Positions 1-9,888 of a DNA stretch of 64,000 bases are shown piece after piece. The notes below the pieces were generated by a model. The model saw only the letters and a list, made by a program, of their open reading frames with translations, had not been told where the DNA came from and did no database searches. Source of the DNA: Comamonadaceae bacterium OH2545_COT-014 (lineage in GTDB: Bacteria; Pseudomonadota; Gammaproteobacteria; Burkholderiales; Burkholderiaceae_C); NCBI GenBank assembly GCA_003859965.1, contig RQYR01000010.1, positions 1 through 64,000 on the forward strand, in the 5' to 3' direction. How positions within the stretch are numbered: position 1 is the first letter of the stretch; every line of letters begins with the position of its first letter. Made by a program: the position numbers and the translations under genes.

Positions 1-90
1 ACGTGCCATCGGCGTAGTCTCCTATGCGGGAAATACGTTGATGGCCGCATAACCATATAGTTCAATTCATTTTTGAGACAACACACTAGA

Positions 91-160
91 TTGCTATTTA
101 AAAAAGAGCTGCTTGGGCAATATCTGCCTGCCCTGGCAGCCTTTTTGATGCGGATACCGC
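91..160. repeat. Short AT-rich dispersed repeat at a gene end
   Basis: The stretch reads TTGCTATTTAAAAAAGAGC and continues into TGCCTGCCCTGGCAG. It resembles a segment inside trmJ (13893-13960) and belongs to the 'GCTAT-A-rich-AGC' family seen at about ten places in the window. It supplies the stop codon and last codons of the radical SAM gene. Confidence 0.55.
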
Positions 161-1402
161 CGCCTCGGCGCATTGCCGCGCCGCGCCGGGGGCGGGCCGG
201 TGGTCGGCCAGCACGACGAAGGGCAGCACGCGCCGCACGGGCACGCGCAGGCTGCGCAGATCCAACGCGCGCAGCGGGCGCACGCGGCGCGCGGCCAGCA
301 GGCGCTGCACGCTGCGCACGCCCAGGCCGGGCACGCGCAGCAGCAGCTCGCGCGGGGCGTGGTTCAGGTCCACCGGAAAGCGCTCGGGGTGCGCCAGCGC
401 CCAGGCCAGCTTGGGGTCCACGTGCAAGGCCAGCATGCCGCTGGCGGCGGGGGTGATCTCATGCGCGGCAAAGCCGTAAAAGCGCATCAGCCAGTCGGCC
501 TGGTAGAGCCGGTGTTCGCGCAGCAGCGGCGGGGCCTGCGCGGGCAAGGCGGGCGCGGCGTGCGGGATGGGGCTGAAGGCCGAGTAGTACACGCGCCTGA
601 GGCGGTAGCCGCCATACAGCTCGGCGCTGGTGGCGAGGATTTGCGCGTCGCTGGCGCCGTCGGCGCCCACGATCATTTGCGTGCTTTGGCCGCCGGCGGC
701 AAAGCCGGGCGCCTGGGCGCGGCGCGGGCGGGCGCCGGGCAGCAGGCGGATGGGCTGGGCGGCAGCGGCGCGGCGCTCGGCCCGGGCCTGGTCGATGCAC
801 TGGCGCAGCAGCCCCATGCTGTGGCGGATGCGGCTGGCGTTTTTCTCGGGGGCCAGCGCGTTCAGGCCGGCCTGCGTGGGCAGCTCGATGTTGACCGACA
901 GGCGGTCGGCCCAGCGCCCGGCCGCCGCCAGCAGCTCGGGCGAGGCGTCGGGGATGGTCTTGAGGTGGATGTAGCCGCGAAAGTCGTGCGTCTCGCGCAG
1001 CGTGCGCGCCACGCGCACGAGCTGCTCCATGGTGTAGTCGGGGCTCTGGATGACGCCGCTGGAGAGAAACAGCCCGTCAATGCAGTTGCGGCGGTAGAAG
1101 TCCAGCGTGAGGTTCACCACCTCCTGCGGGGTGAAGCGGGCGCGCCGCACGTCGCTGCTGCGGCGGTTGATGCAGTACTGGCAGTCGTACAGGCAGAAGT
1201 TGGTGAGCAGGATTTTCAGCAGCGAGACGCAGCGCCCGTCGGGCGTGAAGCTGTGGCAGATGCCCGTGCCTTCGTGGCTGCCCATGCCGCCCTGGCCGCC
1301 ACCGGCCTGGAGGGAATGGCGGCGCGTGCCGCCGCTGGCGGCGCAGCTGGCGTCGTACTTGGCGGCATCGGCCAGAACAGCGAGTTTTTCGGCAATATCC
1401 AC
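98..1402 (-). CDS. Putative DNA modification/repair radical SAM protein
   Basis: The 434-residue product has the radical SAM cluster motif in the order Cys-LYD-Cys-QY-Cys (about residue 75), preceded by the N-terminal signature KLAVLADAAKYDASCAASGG of this family. The C-terminal part has a helix-hairpin-helix-like DNA-binding stretch (LNHAPRELLLRVPGLGVRSVQ), as in the family annotated as putative DNA modification/repair radical SAM proteins (TIGR03916-like). Partners of this family are usually a DUF4130 protein, which would lie to the left, outside the window. The start is a GTG at 1402 because the conserved N-terminus begins directly there. The last residues (about GQADIAQAALF) lie in an AT-rich dispersed repeat, so the C-terminus is probably repeat-derived. 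The chemistry performed is not known. Confidence 0.85.
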   Translation of the reverse strand: MDIAEKLAVLADAAKYDASCAASGGTRRHSLQAGGGQGGMGSHEGTGICHSFTPDGRCVSLLKILLTNFCLYDCQYCINRRSSDVRRARFTPQEVVNLTLDFYRRNCIDGLFLSSGVIQSPDYTMEQLVRVARTLRETHDFRGYIHLKTIPDASPELLAAAGRWADRLSVNIELPTQAGLNALAPEKNASRIRHSMGLLRQCIDQARAERRAAAAQPIRLLPGARPRRAQAPGFAAGGQSTQMIVGADGASDAQILATSAELYGGYRLRRVYYSAFSPIPHAAPALPAQAPPLLREHRLYQADWLMRFYGFAAHEITPAASGMLALHVDPKLAWALAHPERFPVDLNHAPRELLLRVPGLGVRSVQRLLAARRVRPLRALDLRSLRVPVRRVLPFVVLADHRPAPGAARQCAEAAVSASKRLPGQADIAQAALF

Positions 1403-1762
1403 TGTTTAAATATACAGCTCACACCCAAGCATCCGCAATGTCTTTTGTCGCATGGTGCGCTACCAGCTGATTGGGGTATAGCGCGCAAGCCCGGTCATGC
1501 GCTTTTGACGCAAGCCAGAGCCTTGGTCACCCGGCCCTTGCAGCCAGGGCTGCTGAAGAATGACCCGGGCAGTACAGTCCGCTTGCTATGGCCCGGCGTG
1601 GAAAAGCGCGCGCCTTGCCACAGCGGCGCGCAGGGTAGCCATGGCAGGCATTGCCCCCTTCCTGCACCCTTCCGGGTGGCATTGGGGCGCACGGCGCAGC
1701 AGCCAAGGTGGCGATAATCGCGCGTTTCTTTTTCTTGCAACTTTTTGCCAAAGAGGATCGCC
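1403..1762. other. Intergenic region, no gene recognised
   Basis: This 360-base spacer separates the leftward radical SAM gene from the rightward symporter gene, so it should hold divergent promoters. I see no convincing small ORF, RNA or terminator. The ribosome-binding site AGAGGA of the symporter lies at its right end (about 1752). Confidence 0.5.
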
Positions 1763-3211
1763 ATGCTGGTGAGCTTCATCGTCCTGTACATGCTGGTATC
1801 CGTGGCCGTGGGCCTTTACGCCGCGCGGCGCGTGCATAACACAGCGGATTACGCTGTAGCGGGCCGCAGCCTGCCGCTGGCCGTGGTGATTGCTACCACC
1901 TTTGCCACCTGGTTCGGCTCCGAGACTGTGATGGGCGCGCCCGCCGTGTTCATTGAAGGCGGCCTGGGCGGCGTGGTGGAAGAGCCGATTGGCTCTGGCC
2001 TGTGCCTGGTGCTGGTGGGCTTTTTCTTCGCACGCAAGCTGTACCAGCAGAACATCATCACGCTGGGCGACTACTACCGCCAGCGCTTCGGGCGCGTGGT
2101 GGAGGTGCTGTGCTCCATCATCATCATCTTCAGCTACCTGGGCTGGGTGGCGGCGCAGATCACGGCGCTGGGACTGGTGTTCAACCTGCTGAGTCAGGGC
2201 GCCATCTCGCTGACCTGGGGCATGGTCATCGGCACGGCCGTGGTGCTGCTGTACACGCTGTATGGCGGCATGTGGTCGGTGGCGCTGACTGATTTCGTGC
2301 AGATGATCATCATCGTGCTGGGCCTGCTGGCCATTGCCTGGTTCGCCGCCGGCATGGCGGGCGGCGCGGGCAAGGTCATCGAATACACCGCGCGCGAGGG
2401 CAAGTTCCAGTTCTGGCCCACCGGTGGCCTCAAGGAATGGCTGTTCTTCATCGCCGCCGCCATCACCATGATGCTGGGCTCCATCCCGCAGCAGGACGTG
2501 TTCCAGCGCGTCATGTCCTCCAACAGTGTCGAGACCGCGCGGCGCGGCCCCATCATTGGCGGCTCGCTCTACATCCTGTTCGCCTTCGTGCCCATGTTCA
2601 TCGTCATGGCGGGGTTGATGGTCATGCCCGAGGCCGGCGCGGTGCTGGCTGACGACCCGCAGAAAGTGCTGCCCACGCTGGTGATGAAGCACATGCCCGT
2701 GCTGCTGCAGGTGGCCTTCTTTGGGGCGCTGCTGTCGGCCATCATGTCCACCGCCTCGGCCACGCTGCTGGCGCCGGCCACCACTTTTGTCGAGAACATC
2801 CTGCGCAACCTGCGCCCCGGCATGACCGACGCGCACACGCTCAAGGCCATGCGCGTGAGCGTGCTGGTGTTCACTATCTGCGTGCTTACCTACGCCATCA
2901 CCATGGAAGGCTCCTCCATTTTCGAACTGGTCTCCGGCGCCTACCAGGTGCCGCTGGTGGGCGCCTTCGTGCCGCTGGCCTTCGGCGTGTACTGGAAGCG
3001 CGCCACCACCCAGGGCGCGCTGCTGGCCGTGGTCATGGGCATTGGCGTGTGGCTGCTGTTCGTGGCCAGCCCCATGCTGAATGAGGCCTTCCCGCAGCAA
3101 CTGGCGGGCGTGCTGGCCGCCGTGGCGGGCATGCTGTTCGGCTCGCTGGCGCCGCAGTGGCTGCCCGATCACAAAGACAAGGCGCCGCATTACGAAGGCA
3201 GCGCCGCCTGA
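1763..3211 (+). CDS. Sodium:solute symporter (SSS family)
   Basis: The product is an inner-membrane protein of about 482 residues with 12-13 hydrophobic segments. It shows SSS-family features: an N-terminal segment ending in YAVAGRSLPLAVVIATTFATWFGSE, the stretch TLYGGMWSVALTDFVQ, and GSIPQQDVFQRVMSS after the seventh helix. Such carriers couple uptake of an organic solute to sodium. The closest flavour is the proline/pantothenate-like branch, but the substrate cannot be read from sequence. The ATG at 1763 is chosen over an in-frame TTG at 1745 because AAGAGGA lies 8-9 bases before it. The gene stands alone, with dispersed AT-rich repeats downstream. Confidence 0.85.
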   Translation: MLVSFIVLYMLVSVAVGLYAARRVHNTADYAVAGRSLPLAVVIATTFATWFGSETVMGAPAVFIEGGLGGVVEEPIGSGLCLVLVGFFFARKLYQQNIITLGDYYRQRFGRVVEVLCSIIIIFSYLGWVAAQITALGLVFNLLSQGAISLTWGMVIGTAVVLLYTLYGGMWSVALTDFVQMIIIVLGLLAIAWFAAGMAGGAGKVIEYTAREGKFQFWPTGGLKEWLFFIAAAITMMLGSIPQQDVFQRVMSSNSVETARRGPIIGGSLYILFAFVPMFIVMAGLMVMPEAGAVLADDPQKVLPTLVMKHMPVLLQVAFFGALLSAIMSTASATLLAPATTFVENILRNLRPGMTDAHTLKAMRVSVLVFTICVLTYAITMEGSSIFELVSGAYQVPLVGAFVPLAFGVYWKRATTQGALLAVVMGIGVWLLFVASPMLNEAFPQQLAGVLAAVAGMLFGSLAPQWLPDHKDKAPHYEGSAA

Positions 3212-3568
3212 TACGTTTTGAATAACTTTGACGCCGCCGCCAGCCTGGCGCGGCGTCAAGCTATCAAAAGCGTAGTTTTCCGCACCGCAAGGCTTCGCCT
3301 TCCGCATGGCGAACTGCCGGAGTGCAAAAATTCGCAGGTCGAAACCCGCTACACGGCCCCTTCAGCTATCTTTTTGGTAGCTTTCAAGGCTTATGTATCG
3401 GTCCTAAAAGCCAAAAAAGACACTGAAGAACTGCCCGCCAGACGCCCCTGTTTCAGGCTGTGTTCTGCTTTTCCAACCGGTTGCCTCCGCGCGGGGGCAG
3501 CCCGTTCTTGCAGCCCCGTTCTTGCGGGCTGTTTCCGCACCTTTGATTGCCGTGGAGTTTGAAACATC
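3212..3568 (+). other. Leader region of the ribonucleotide reductase gene with two short repeats
   Basis: This 357-base gap holds two copies of the AT-rich short repeat (AAGCTATCAAAAGCGTAG near 3258-3275 and AGCTATCTTTTTGGTAGCTT near 3363-3382). Nothing matches the B12-box of cobalamin riboswitches, which would have been expected before a B12-dependent enzyme. A GGAG ribosome-binding site precedes the ATG at 3569. Confidence 0.5.
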
Positions 3569-6031
3569 ATGAAACGCGATGCCCTTGCCGCCACCATGCC
3601 CGCGCTGGCCGTCCAGCCCATCAGCCAGGACGTGCTGGCCGAGAAATACCTCAAGCACGGCGAGAGCACGCAAGACGAGTTGTTCGCCCGCGTGGCGCGC
3701 GCGCTGGCCGCGGCCGAAAAGCCGGCCGTGCGCGCCGAGTGGGAGGCCAAGTTTCTGGCCAACCTGCACGCCGGCGCCATTGGCGCCGGGCGCATCATGA
3801 GCGCGGCCGGCACCGACATCCAGGCCACCCTCATCAACTGCTTCGTGCAACCCGTGGGCGACTGCATCCAGGGCGAGGATGACGACGGCTACCCCGGCAT
3901 TTACGAGGCGCTGCGCGAGGCCGCCGAAACCATGCGCCGGGGCGGCGGCGTGGGTTACGACTTCAGCCGCATCCGCCCCAAGGGCGCGGAGGTCAAGGGC
4001 ACGCACTCCATCGCCTCCGGCCCGTGCAGCTACATCAACGTGTTCGACCAGAGCTGCTCCACCGTGGAAAGCGCAGGCAGCCGCCGTGGCGCGCAAATGG
4101 GCGTGCTGCGCATCGACCACCCGGACGTGCTGGACTTCATCACCGCCAAGCGCACGCCCGGGCGCTGGAACAACTTCAACGTCTCCGTCGGCGTCACCGA
4201 CGCCTTCATGCAGGCGCTGCAATCGGGCGCCGACTGGGAGCTGGTACACAAGGCGCGCCCCGGCCGCGCACTGGTGGCCGAAGGCGCGCACCAGCGCGCC
4301 GATGGGCTGTGGGTCTACAAGCGCGTGCCCGCGCGCGAGCTGTGGGACACCATCATGAAGTCGGCCTACGACTTTGCCGAACCAGGCATTCTGTTTCTTG
4401 ATGCCATCCGCCGCGACAACAACCTGAGCTACTGCGAGCGCATCGAGGCCACCAACCCCTGCGGCGAGCAGCCGCTGCCGCCCTACGGCTGCTGCGACCT
4501 GGGCCCCATCATCCTCACGCGCTTCGTGCGCCATCCCTTCGGCGCGGGCGGCGAGGCCGCGTTCGACTTCGCCGCCTTCGAGCAAGTGGTGGCCACGCAA
4601 GTGCGCGCGCTCGACAACGTGCTGGACGTGACCTTCTGGCCGCTGGAACAGCAGCGCGCCGAAAGCGCCGCCAAGCGCCGCATTGGCGTGGGCTTCACCG
4701 GCCTGGGCAACACGCTGGCCATGCTCCGGCTGCGCTATGACCGCGCCGAAGGCCGCGAGATGGCCGCCCGCATTGCCGAGGCCATGCGCAATGCGGCCTA
4801 CCGCGCCTCGGTCGAGCTGGCCCGGGAAAAAGGCACCTTCCCCCTGTTCGACGCCAAGCAGTACCTGGCCGAAGGCCGCTTCGCCAGCCGCCTGCCGGCG
4901 GACATCCAGGCCGCCATTCGCAAGCACGGCATCCGCAACAGCCACCTGCTGTCCATCGCCCCCACCGGCACCGTCAGCCTGGCCTTCGCCGACAACGCCA
5001 GCAACGGCATTGAACCGCCCTTTTCCTGGACCTACACGCGCAAGAAGCGTGAGGCCGACGGCAGCAAGAGCGAATACCAGGTGCAAGACCACGCCTGGCG
5101 TCTCTACCAGGCGCTGGGCGGCGACGTGAACGCCCTGCCCGACTATTTCGTCAACGCCCTGGCCATGACGGCCGAGGAACACGTGGCCATGATGGAGGCG
5201 GTGCAGCCCTTCATCGACACCTCCATCTCCAAAACCGTCAACGTGCCGGCCGACTACCCGTACGAGGACTTCAAAGACCTGTACGCCAAGGCCTGGCAGG
5301 CGCGCCTGAAAGGGCTGGCCACCTACCGCCCCAACAGCATCCTGGGCGCGGTGCTGGAGGCCGAACCCGCCCCCAAGGCCGAGCCATCCGCTGCTGCCGC
5401 CGCCCCCGCGCCAGCCAGCGACCCCATGCGCACGGTGATTGAAAAGCGCCCCGCCGGCGGCCTGCCCGCCGTGGCCGAGAAGATCGAATACTGGACCAGC
5501 GAAGGCCCGCAGCGGCTGTATTTGATCGTCACCTTCCTGCCCATGCCCAGCGCCGACGGCAAGGGCGTGGTGGAGCGCGCCATTGAATTTTTCATGCCCG
5601 TGGGCCAAAGCGGCGAGTCGCAGCAGTGGATCACCGCCACCATGCGCATGCTCAGCCTGGCCGCACGCGGCGGCTTTCTGGACCGCGCCCTGTCCGACAT
5701 GCAGAAAGTCACCTGGGACCGCGGCCCCGTGCGCCTGGGCACCTACGAAAAGGCCGACGGCACCCACGTGCCGCGCTGGCACGACAGCGAGGTGGCCGCC
5801 ATTGGCTACGCCATTGAAAACCTCATCGCCAAGCGGCAAGAGGCCGCCCAGGCCAGCCTGTTCACGCCCGATGAGCTGCCCCGCGCCGAACCGGCCGTGG
5901 CTCCGGCGGCCAACGTGCCGCCAGGCGTGATGGCCGGCAAAAAATGCACCGAATGCGGCGCGCACGCCATGATCCGCAAAGACGGCTGCGACTACTGCAC
6001 GCAGTGCGGTTTCGTGGGCAGTTGCGGCTAA
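3569..6031 (+). CDS. nrdJ: Adenosylcobalamin-dependent (class II) ribonucleotide reductase
   Basis: The 820-residue enzyme would reduce ribonucleotides to deoxyribonucleotides using a B12-generated thiyl radical, independent of oxygen. Visible catalytic features are Cys91 in TLINCFVQPVG (one of the redox cysteines), the radical site NPCGEQPL with Cys298 and Glu300, and the finger-loop phosphate motif SIAPTGTVSLAFADNASNG. The C-terminus carries four cysteines in two CxxC pairs (CTECG and CTQCG), a zinc-ribbon tail typical of the class II enzymes annotated as vitamin B12-dependent RNR. An Ala/Pro-rich linker near residues 600-620 separates the barrel from the tail region. The gene is not next to other nucleotide genes, and the upstream region lacks a recognisable cobalamin riboswitch. 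Confidence 0.93.
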   Translation: MKRDALAATMPALAVQPISQDVLAEKYLKHGESTQDELFARVARALAAAEKPAVRAEWEAKFLANLHAGAIGAGRIMSAAGTDIQATLINCFVQPVGDCIQGEDDDGYPGIYEALREAAETMRRGGGVGYDFSRIRPKGAEVKGTHSIASGPCSYINVFDQSCSTVESAGSRRGAQMGVLRIDHPDVLDFITAKRTPGRWNNFNVSVGVTDAFMQALQSGADWELVHKARPGRALVAEGAHQRADGLWVYKRVPARELWDTIMKSAYDFAEPGILFLDAIRRDNNLSYCERIEATNPCGEQPLPPYGCCDLGPIILTRFVRHPFGAGGEAAFDFAAFEQVVATQVRALDNVLDVTFWPLEQQRAESAAKRRIGVGFTGLGNTLAMLRLRYDRAEGREMAARIAEAMRNAAYRASVELAREKGTFPLFDAKQYLAEGRFASRLPADIQAAIRKHGIRNSHLLSIAPTGTVSLAFADNASNGIEPPFSWTYTRKKREADGSKSEYQVQDHAWRLYQALGGDVNALPDYFVNALAMTAEEHVAMMEAVQPFIDTSISKTVNVPADYPYEDFKDLYAKAWQARLKGLATYRPNSILGAVLEAEPAPKAEPSAAAAAPAPASDPMRTVIEKRPAGGLPAVAEKIEYWTSEGPQRLYLIVTFLPMPSADGKGVVERAIEFFMPVGQSGESQQWITATMRMLSLAARGGFLDRALSDMQKVTWDRGPVRLGTYEKADGTHVPRWHDSEVAAIGYAIENLIAKRQEAAQASLFTPDELPRAEPAVAPAANVPPGVMAGKKCTECGAHAMIRKDGCDYCTQCGFVGSCG

Positions 6032-6120
6032 GGCGCGGTAACGGCCCGGGGGAGGCCCGGCAAAGGCCCGGGTTAACGCGCCGCCCGAGCCGGGCTCGGC
6101 CTCTTGCCGCGTCGTGGCAA

Positions 6121-6297
6121 GAACCTGTTCAAAGTCTCGGCGCGAGCAGGCCACAAGCAGTTCGGGATGGAATGCAAGGCGCCGCCTCTTGCGCACATCA
6201 CGCAGCCATCGCCCCAGCTATGGCGAGGCCTTGCAACGCAGCAGACCGCCCAAAGCCGCTTGAGCGACCGCCGCGCGCAGGGACTTTGAACAGGTTC
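6121..6297 (+). repeat. Long palindromic dispersed element, copy A
   Basis: This 177-base intergenic element is bounded by GAACCTGTTCAAAGTC and its inverse GACTTTGAACAGGTTC. The two arms are imperfect inverted repeats over most of their length and fold towards a central hairpin (TCGCC with GGCGA). Three more copies occur at 8287, 12263 and 29580. It lies between two convergent genes (nrdJ and the dehydrogenase gene), so it could also act as a transcript end, although no U-tract follows. Confidence 0.8.
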
Positions 6298-6327
6298 CCA
6301 AAAGGCAGGCGTATGCCGCGCGCGCCG

Positions 6328-7281
6328 TCAGGCGTACTGCGGCGGCGGCATGGGGGCGCTGTCCAGCATGCCGCGCTGGCTTTCGGTCAGCTGAAGCGTT
6401 TCATGAATACGGTCTGCCACATACCAGCTTCCGCGCAGCTTGGCCTCCTCGGTAGAGGGCGCCAAGCGCGGCGTCAGGTGCAGATGAGGCACGCCACGCA
6501 GCAAGGCGCCCGGCTCCTGCAAGCGGGCATCGTCGCTGTCCATCACGCAGGCGCCCATGCGGCCGGTGCGCAGCGCATCGGCCAGTGCAGGCCACTGGAA
6601 CAGGTCGGGGTGGCTGATACTCGTCCAGAGCTGGCCCGGCTTGCACGCCGCCAGCACACGCTCGCCAATCATGCCTTTGTAGCGTGAGGCATAGATCATC
6701 TGCACCGCCACCGCATCGGCCACTTCCAGCATTTCAGGCAGCGCCAGCGGCTGAACACCCAGGCGCTGCCACAGCTCGGCCGTGCGGTGCACGGCGGGGT
6801 CGTAGCCCACCACGCGCGCGCCCAGCGACACCAGCATGGTGGCCAGCAAGTGCGCCGCCGGCCCCATGCCGAACAGGGCAATCACGCTGTCGTTGATCTC
6901 CCGGCCTGGGCGCGGCACGGTGTCGCGCATCAGACCCGGGCGCAACAGGGACAGCAGCGCGCCCAGCTGAAATTCCGCATTGGCACGCACTGCCGCGTTA
7001 GTGGCCTGCACCACGCGGATGCGGCGCCGCTGGCAAGCATGAAAGTCGATGTTTTCACCGTCGTCATGCAGGCGGCCAATCACGGCCAGACGCGGCGCGA
7101 AATCAAGCAACTGGCTGTTGACCTTGACATGCGGCGGCACCACCAGGGCTTCGGTCTTGTAGAGCTGGCCACGCAGTGCGCCCGCATCGTGCGCCAGTTG
7201 TGGCTGATAATCGACGTGGTGCCGCTCTTCAAGCCATTGCCGCGCGTCAGGCGCCAAGTCTTCTAGCAGCAGGATTTCCAA
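6328..7281 (-). CDS. D-isomer 2-hydroxyacid dehydrogenase family protein, active site degenerate
   Basis: The 317-residue protein has the fold order of D-3-phosphoglycerate dehydrogenase-like enzymes: a substrate-domain start (MEILLLEDLAPDARQWL), a nucleotide-binding loop (VIALFGMGPAAHLLATMLVSLGARVVGYDP) and a late LTPRLAPSTEEA segment. Key positions differ from active enzymes. The usual NtaRG loop reads QLWTSISHPD, and the catalytic His of the 'tPHiAg' motif is Arg (TPRLAP). It may therefore be a dead or repurposed NAD-binding protein. It is transcribed divergently from galU across about 106 bases. I give no gene symbol because serA function is unlikely to be retained. Confidence 0.75.
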   Translation of the reverse strand: MEILLLEDLAPDARQWLEERHHVDYQPQLAHDAGALRGQLYKTEALVVPPHVKVNSQLLDFAPRLAVIGRLHDDGENIDFHACQRRRIRVVQATNAAVRANAEFQLGALLSLLRPGLMRDTVPRPGREINDSVIALFGMGPAAHLLATMLVSLGARVVGYDPAVHRTAELWQRLGVQPLALPEMLEVADAVAVQMIYASRYKGMIGERVLAACKPGQLWTSISHPDLFQWPALADALRTGRMGACVMDSDDARLQEPGALLRGVPHLHLTPRLAPSTEEAKLRGSWYVADRIHETLQLTESQRGMLDSAPMPPPQYA

Positions 7282-7387
7282 TTTCTGATCTCCCTAGCCC
7301 TTTGGCGAGCCGTTTTTCGTGTGTTCCAGCGCATGGGCTGCGTTTGCTCGCAAGGGTGCCAACTTTACCATTCACCACGCGCCCCCC

Positions 7388-8286
<899 letters not shown>

Positions 8287-8287
<1 letters not shown>

Positions 8288-8410
8288 GCACCTGTTCAAA
8301 GTCCCTGCGCGGCGGGCAATGAATCGGATGGGGGCGGTCTGCGGCTTTGCGTCTTGCACCCCATCCCAAACCGCTTCTTGCCCACGCGCGCCGAGGCTTT
8401 GAACCGGTTC
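8287..8410 (-). repeat. Long palindromic dispersed element, copy B (short form)
   Basis: In reverse orientation this element matches copy C for about 50 bases from GAACCGGTTCAAAGCCTCGGC, then skips the central hairpin present in the other copies and resumes with GCCGCAGACCGCCC. It is 124 bases long, so it looks like an internal deletion of the 160-bp form. Its outer end abuts the galU stop codon. Confidence 0.75.
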
Positions 8411-8532
8411 TGAGAACAGACCTGATGGAAAAAGCCTGCCTCCCGCCCCAAGCGGGGCTGCGGCCATAGCCCAGGCATCGCTCAAGAGCCAGACAAGTCG
8501 GAGGCAAGCGGAAGCGCTTTTTCTTCAGCGCT

Positions 8533-8766
8533 TCAGCGCCGCCGAAGCACGTGCGTGAACTCGCCCTGCGCCTCGCTTTGCGCCACCAGGGCATTGCCTG
8601 TCTGCTCGGCAAAAGCTTGAAAATCCCTGGCCGAGCCGGGGTCGGTTGACAGCACTTTGAGCAGCTGGCCGCTTTGCAGCTCAGCCAGCGCTTTCTTGGC
8701 TTTCAAAATAGGCAGCGGGCAGTTCAGGCCACGCGCATCCACTTCCTTGGCAATGTCCATGGTCAT
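8533..8766 (-). CDS. TusA-family sulfur carrier protein
   Basis: This 77-residue cytoplasmic protein has the TusA signature: a conserved Cys in GLNCPLPILKAKKAL near residue 15 (CPxP motif) that would carry a persulfide sulfur. The C-terminal half (LKVLSTDPGSARDFQAFAEQTGNALV) also matches the family. Members deliver sulfur in tRNA 2-thiouridine synthesis or other sulfur transfer. Two ATG codons (8766 and 8760) are possible starts. It is followed by cysM on the same strand after a repeat-containing gap, which suggests a sulfur theme but not necessarily one transcript. Which TusA paralogue this is cannot be decided here. Confidence 0.85.
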   Translation of the reverse strand: MTMDIAKEVDARGLNCPLPILKAKKALAELQSGQLLKVLSTDPGSARDFQAFAEQTGNALVAQSEAQGEFTHVLRRR

Positions 8767-8827
8767 CCGATTTCAAGGCCGGGCCGTGCGCCAGCCCGTA
8801 TGGCCAGCCGCCCCCAATGCATATCAA

Positions 8828-8880
8828 TGCTCATATTTCAATAGCACATCAGGACGTATCTACGGCCCAAAACGGCTTTT
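8828..8880 (+). repeat. Short dispersed repeat, near-identical to one at 15322
   Basis: The unit contains AATAGCACATCAGGACGTATC followed by TACGGCCCAAAACGG and a T-run. About 40 bases are shared with the repeat after cysE (15322-15366). The core GGnCGT-ATCT-ACGGCC is a small hairpin. Confidence 0.6.
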
Positions 8881-8890
8881 TTCACTATTG

Positions 8891-9787
8891 TCACGCAGGA
8901 AACACTCCGGTGGACAGATAGCGGTCTCCGCGATCACACACCACGAACACGATCGTGGCGCCCTGCTCCCGCGCCGCAATCTGCTGCGCGGCCCAGCAAG
9001 CGCTGCCAGCGGAGATGCCGGCAAAAATTCCCTCCTGCCGCGCCAGCTGGCGGCAAGTGTCCTCGGCATCGCCTTGCGTTACCGGCATCAGCTCATCCAC
9101 GGCAGACGGGTCGTAAATACGCGGCTCATAGGCCTTGGGCCATTGGCGGATGCCGGGAATGCGCGCGCCTTCCGCCGGATGCACGCCAATCACCCGCACC
9201 GCCGGGTTGCGCGCCTTCAGGTAACGCGACACGCCTGTCACGGTGCCGGTGGTGCCCATCGCACTCACGAAATGTGTCACGCGCCCGCCTGTCTGCTCCC
9301 ATATCTCGGGGCCAGTGGTGTCGAAGTGGACATCCGGGTTGTCGGCATTGGCAAACTGGTCCAGCACGCGCCCCTTGCCCTGCCGCTGCATTTTCTCGGC
9401 CAGATCGCGCGCGTACTCCATGCCGCCCGAGCGGGGGGTCAGAATCAGCTCTGCCCCAAAAGCCTTCATGGTCTGGGCGCGCTCCACCGACAAGTCTTCC
9501 GGCATGACCAGCACCATGCGGTAGCCCTTGATGGCCGCCGCCATGGCCAGCGCAATGCCCGTGTTGCCGCTGGTTGCCTCTATCAGCGTGTCGCCCGGCT
9601 TGATTTCCCCGCGAGACTGCGCGCCGGCAATCATGGCCAGGGCCGGGCGGTCTTTGACCGAACCGGCGGGGTTGTTTCCCTCCAGCTTGCCCAGAATCAC
9701 GTTGCCACGCGCGGCGTCGCCCGCCATTCGCTGCAAGCGCACCAGCGGTGTGCGGCCAACCGTGTCTTCAATCGTCAGGTAATTCAT
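8891..9787 (-). CDS. cysM: Cysteine synthase B (O-acetylserine sulfhydrylase CysM)
   Basis: The 298-residue PLP enzyme converts O-acetylserine and sulfide (or thiosulfate) to cysteine. The PLP lysine is Lys45 in EGNNPAGSVKDRPA, and this NNPAGSVKDRPA form is typical of CysM rather than CysK. The substrate loop TSGNTGIALA and the phosphate-binding GTTGTVTGV loop are intact. cysE, which makes the acetylserine substrate, lies 5 kb away on the other strand. The start is the ATG at 9787 at the first conserved strand (MNYLTIEDTVGRTPLV). Confidence 0.93.
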   Translation of the reverse strand: MNYLTIEDTVGRTPLVRLQRMAGDAARGNVILGKLEGNNPAGSVKDRPALAMIAGAQSRGEIKPGDTLIEATSGNTGIALAMAAAIKGYRMVLVMPEDLSVERAQTMKAFGAELILTPRSGGMEYARDLAEKMQRQGKGRVLDQFANADNPDVHFDTTGPEIWEQTGGRVTHFVSAMGTTGTVTGVSRYLKARNPAVRVIGVHPAEGARIPGIRQWPKAYEPRIYDPSAVDELMPVTQGDAEDTCRQLARQEGIFAGISAGSACWAAQQIAAREQGATIVFVVCDRGDRYLSTGVFPA

Positions 9788-9888
9788 CTGCTGCCTTCAT
9801 GCGGCAAGCAGCCGTGCGCCGCGCCCTGCGCGTCACGTTTTTTGCGGCCTGCCAATGTGCCATAATTATCGGCTTGTCTGACCCCGCT

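Noticed and set aside
3212-3568. Cobalamin riboswitch before nrdJ
   Set aside because: No B12-box or matching conserved core could be found by eye. The palindromic bits present belong to the short repeats.
3404-6196. A 930-codon minus-strand frame opposite the ribonucleotide reductase gene
   Set aside because: Long antisense frames are expected in GC-rich DNA. The translation is rich in His, Gly and Ala with no domains, while the plus strand encodes a clear class II RNR.
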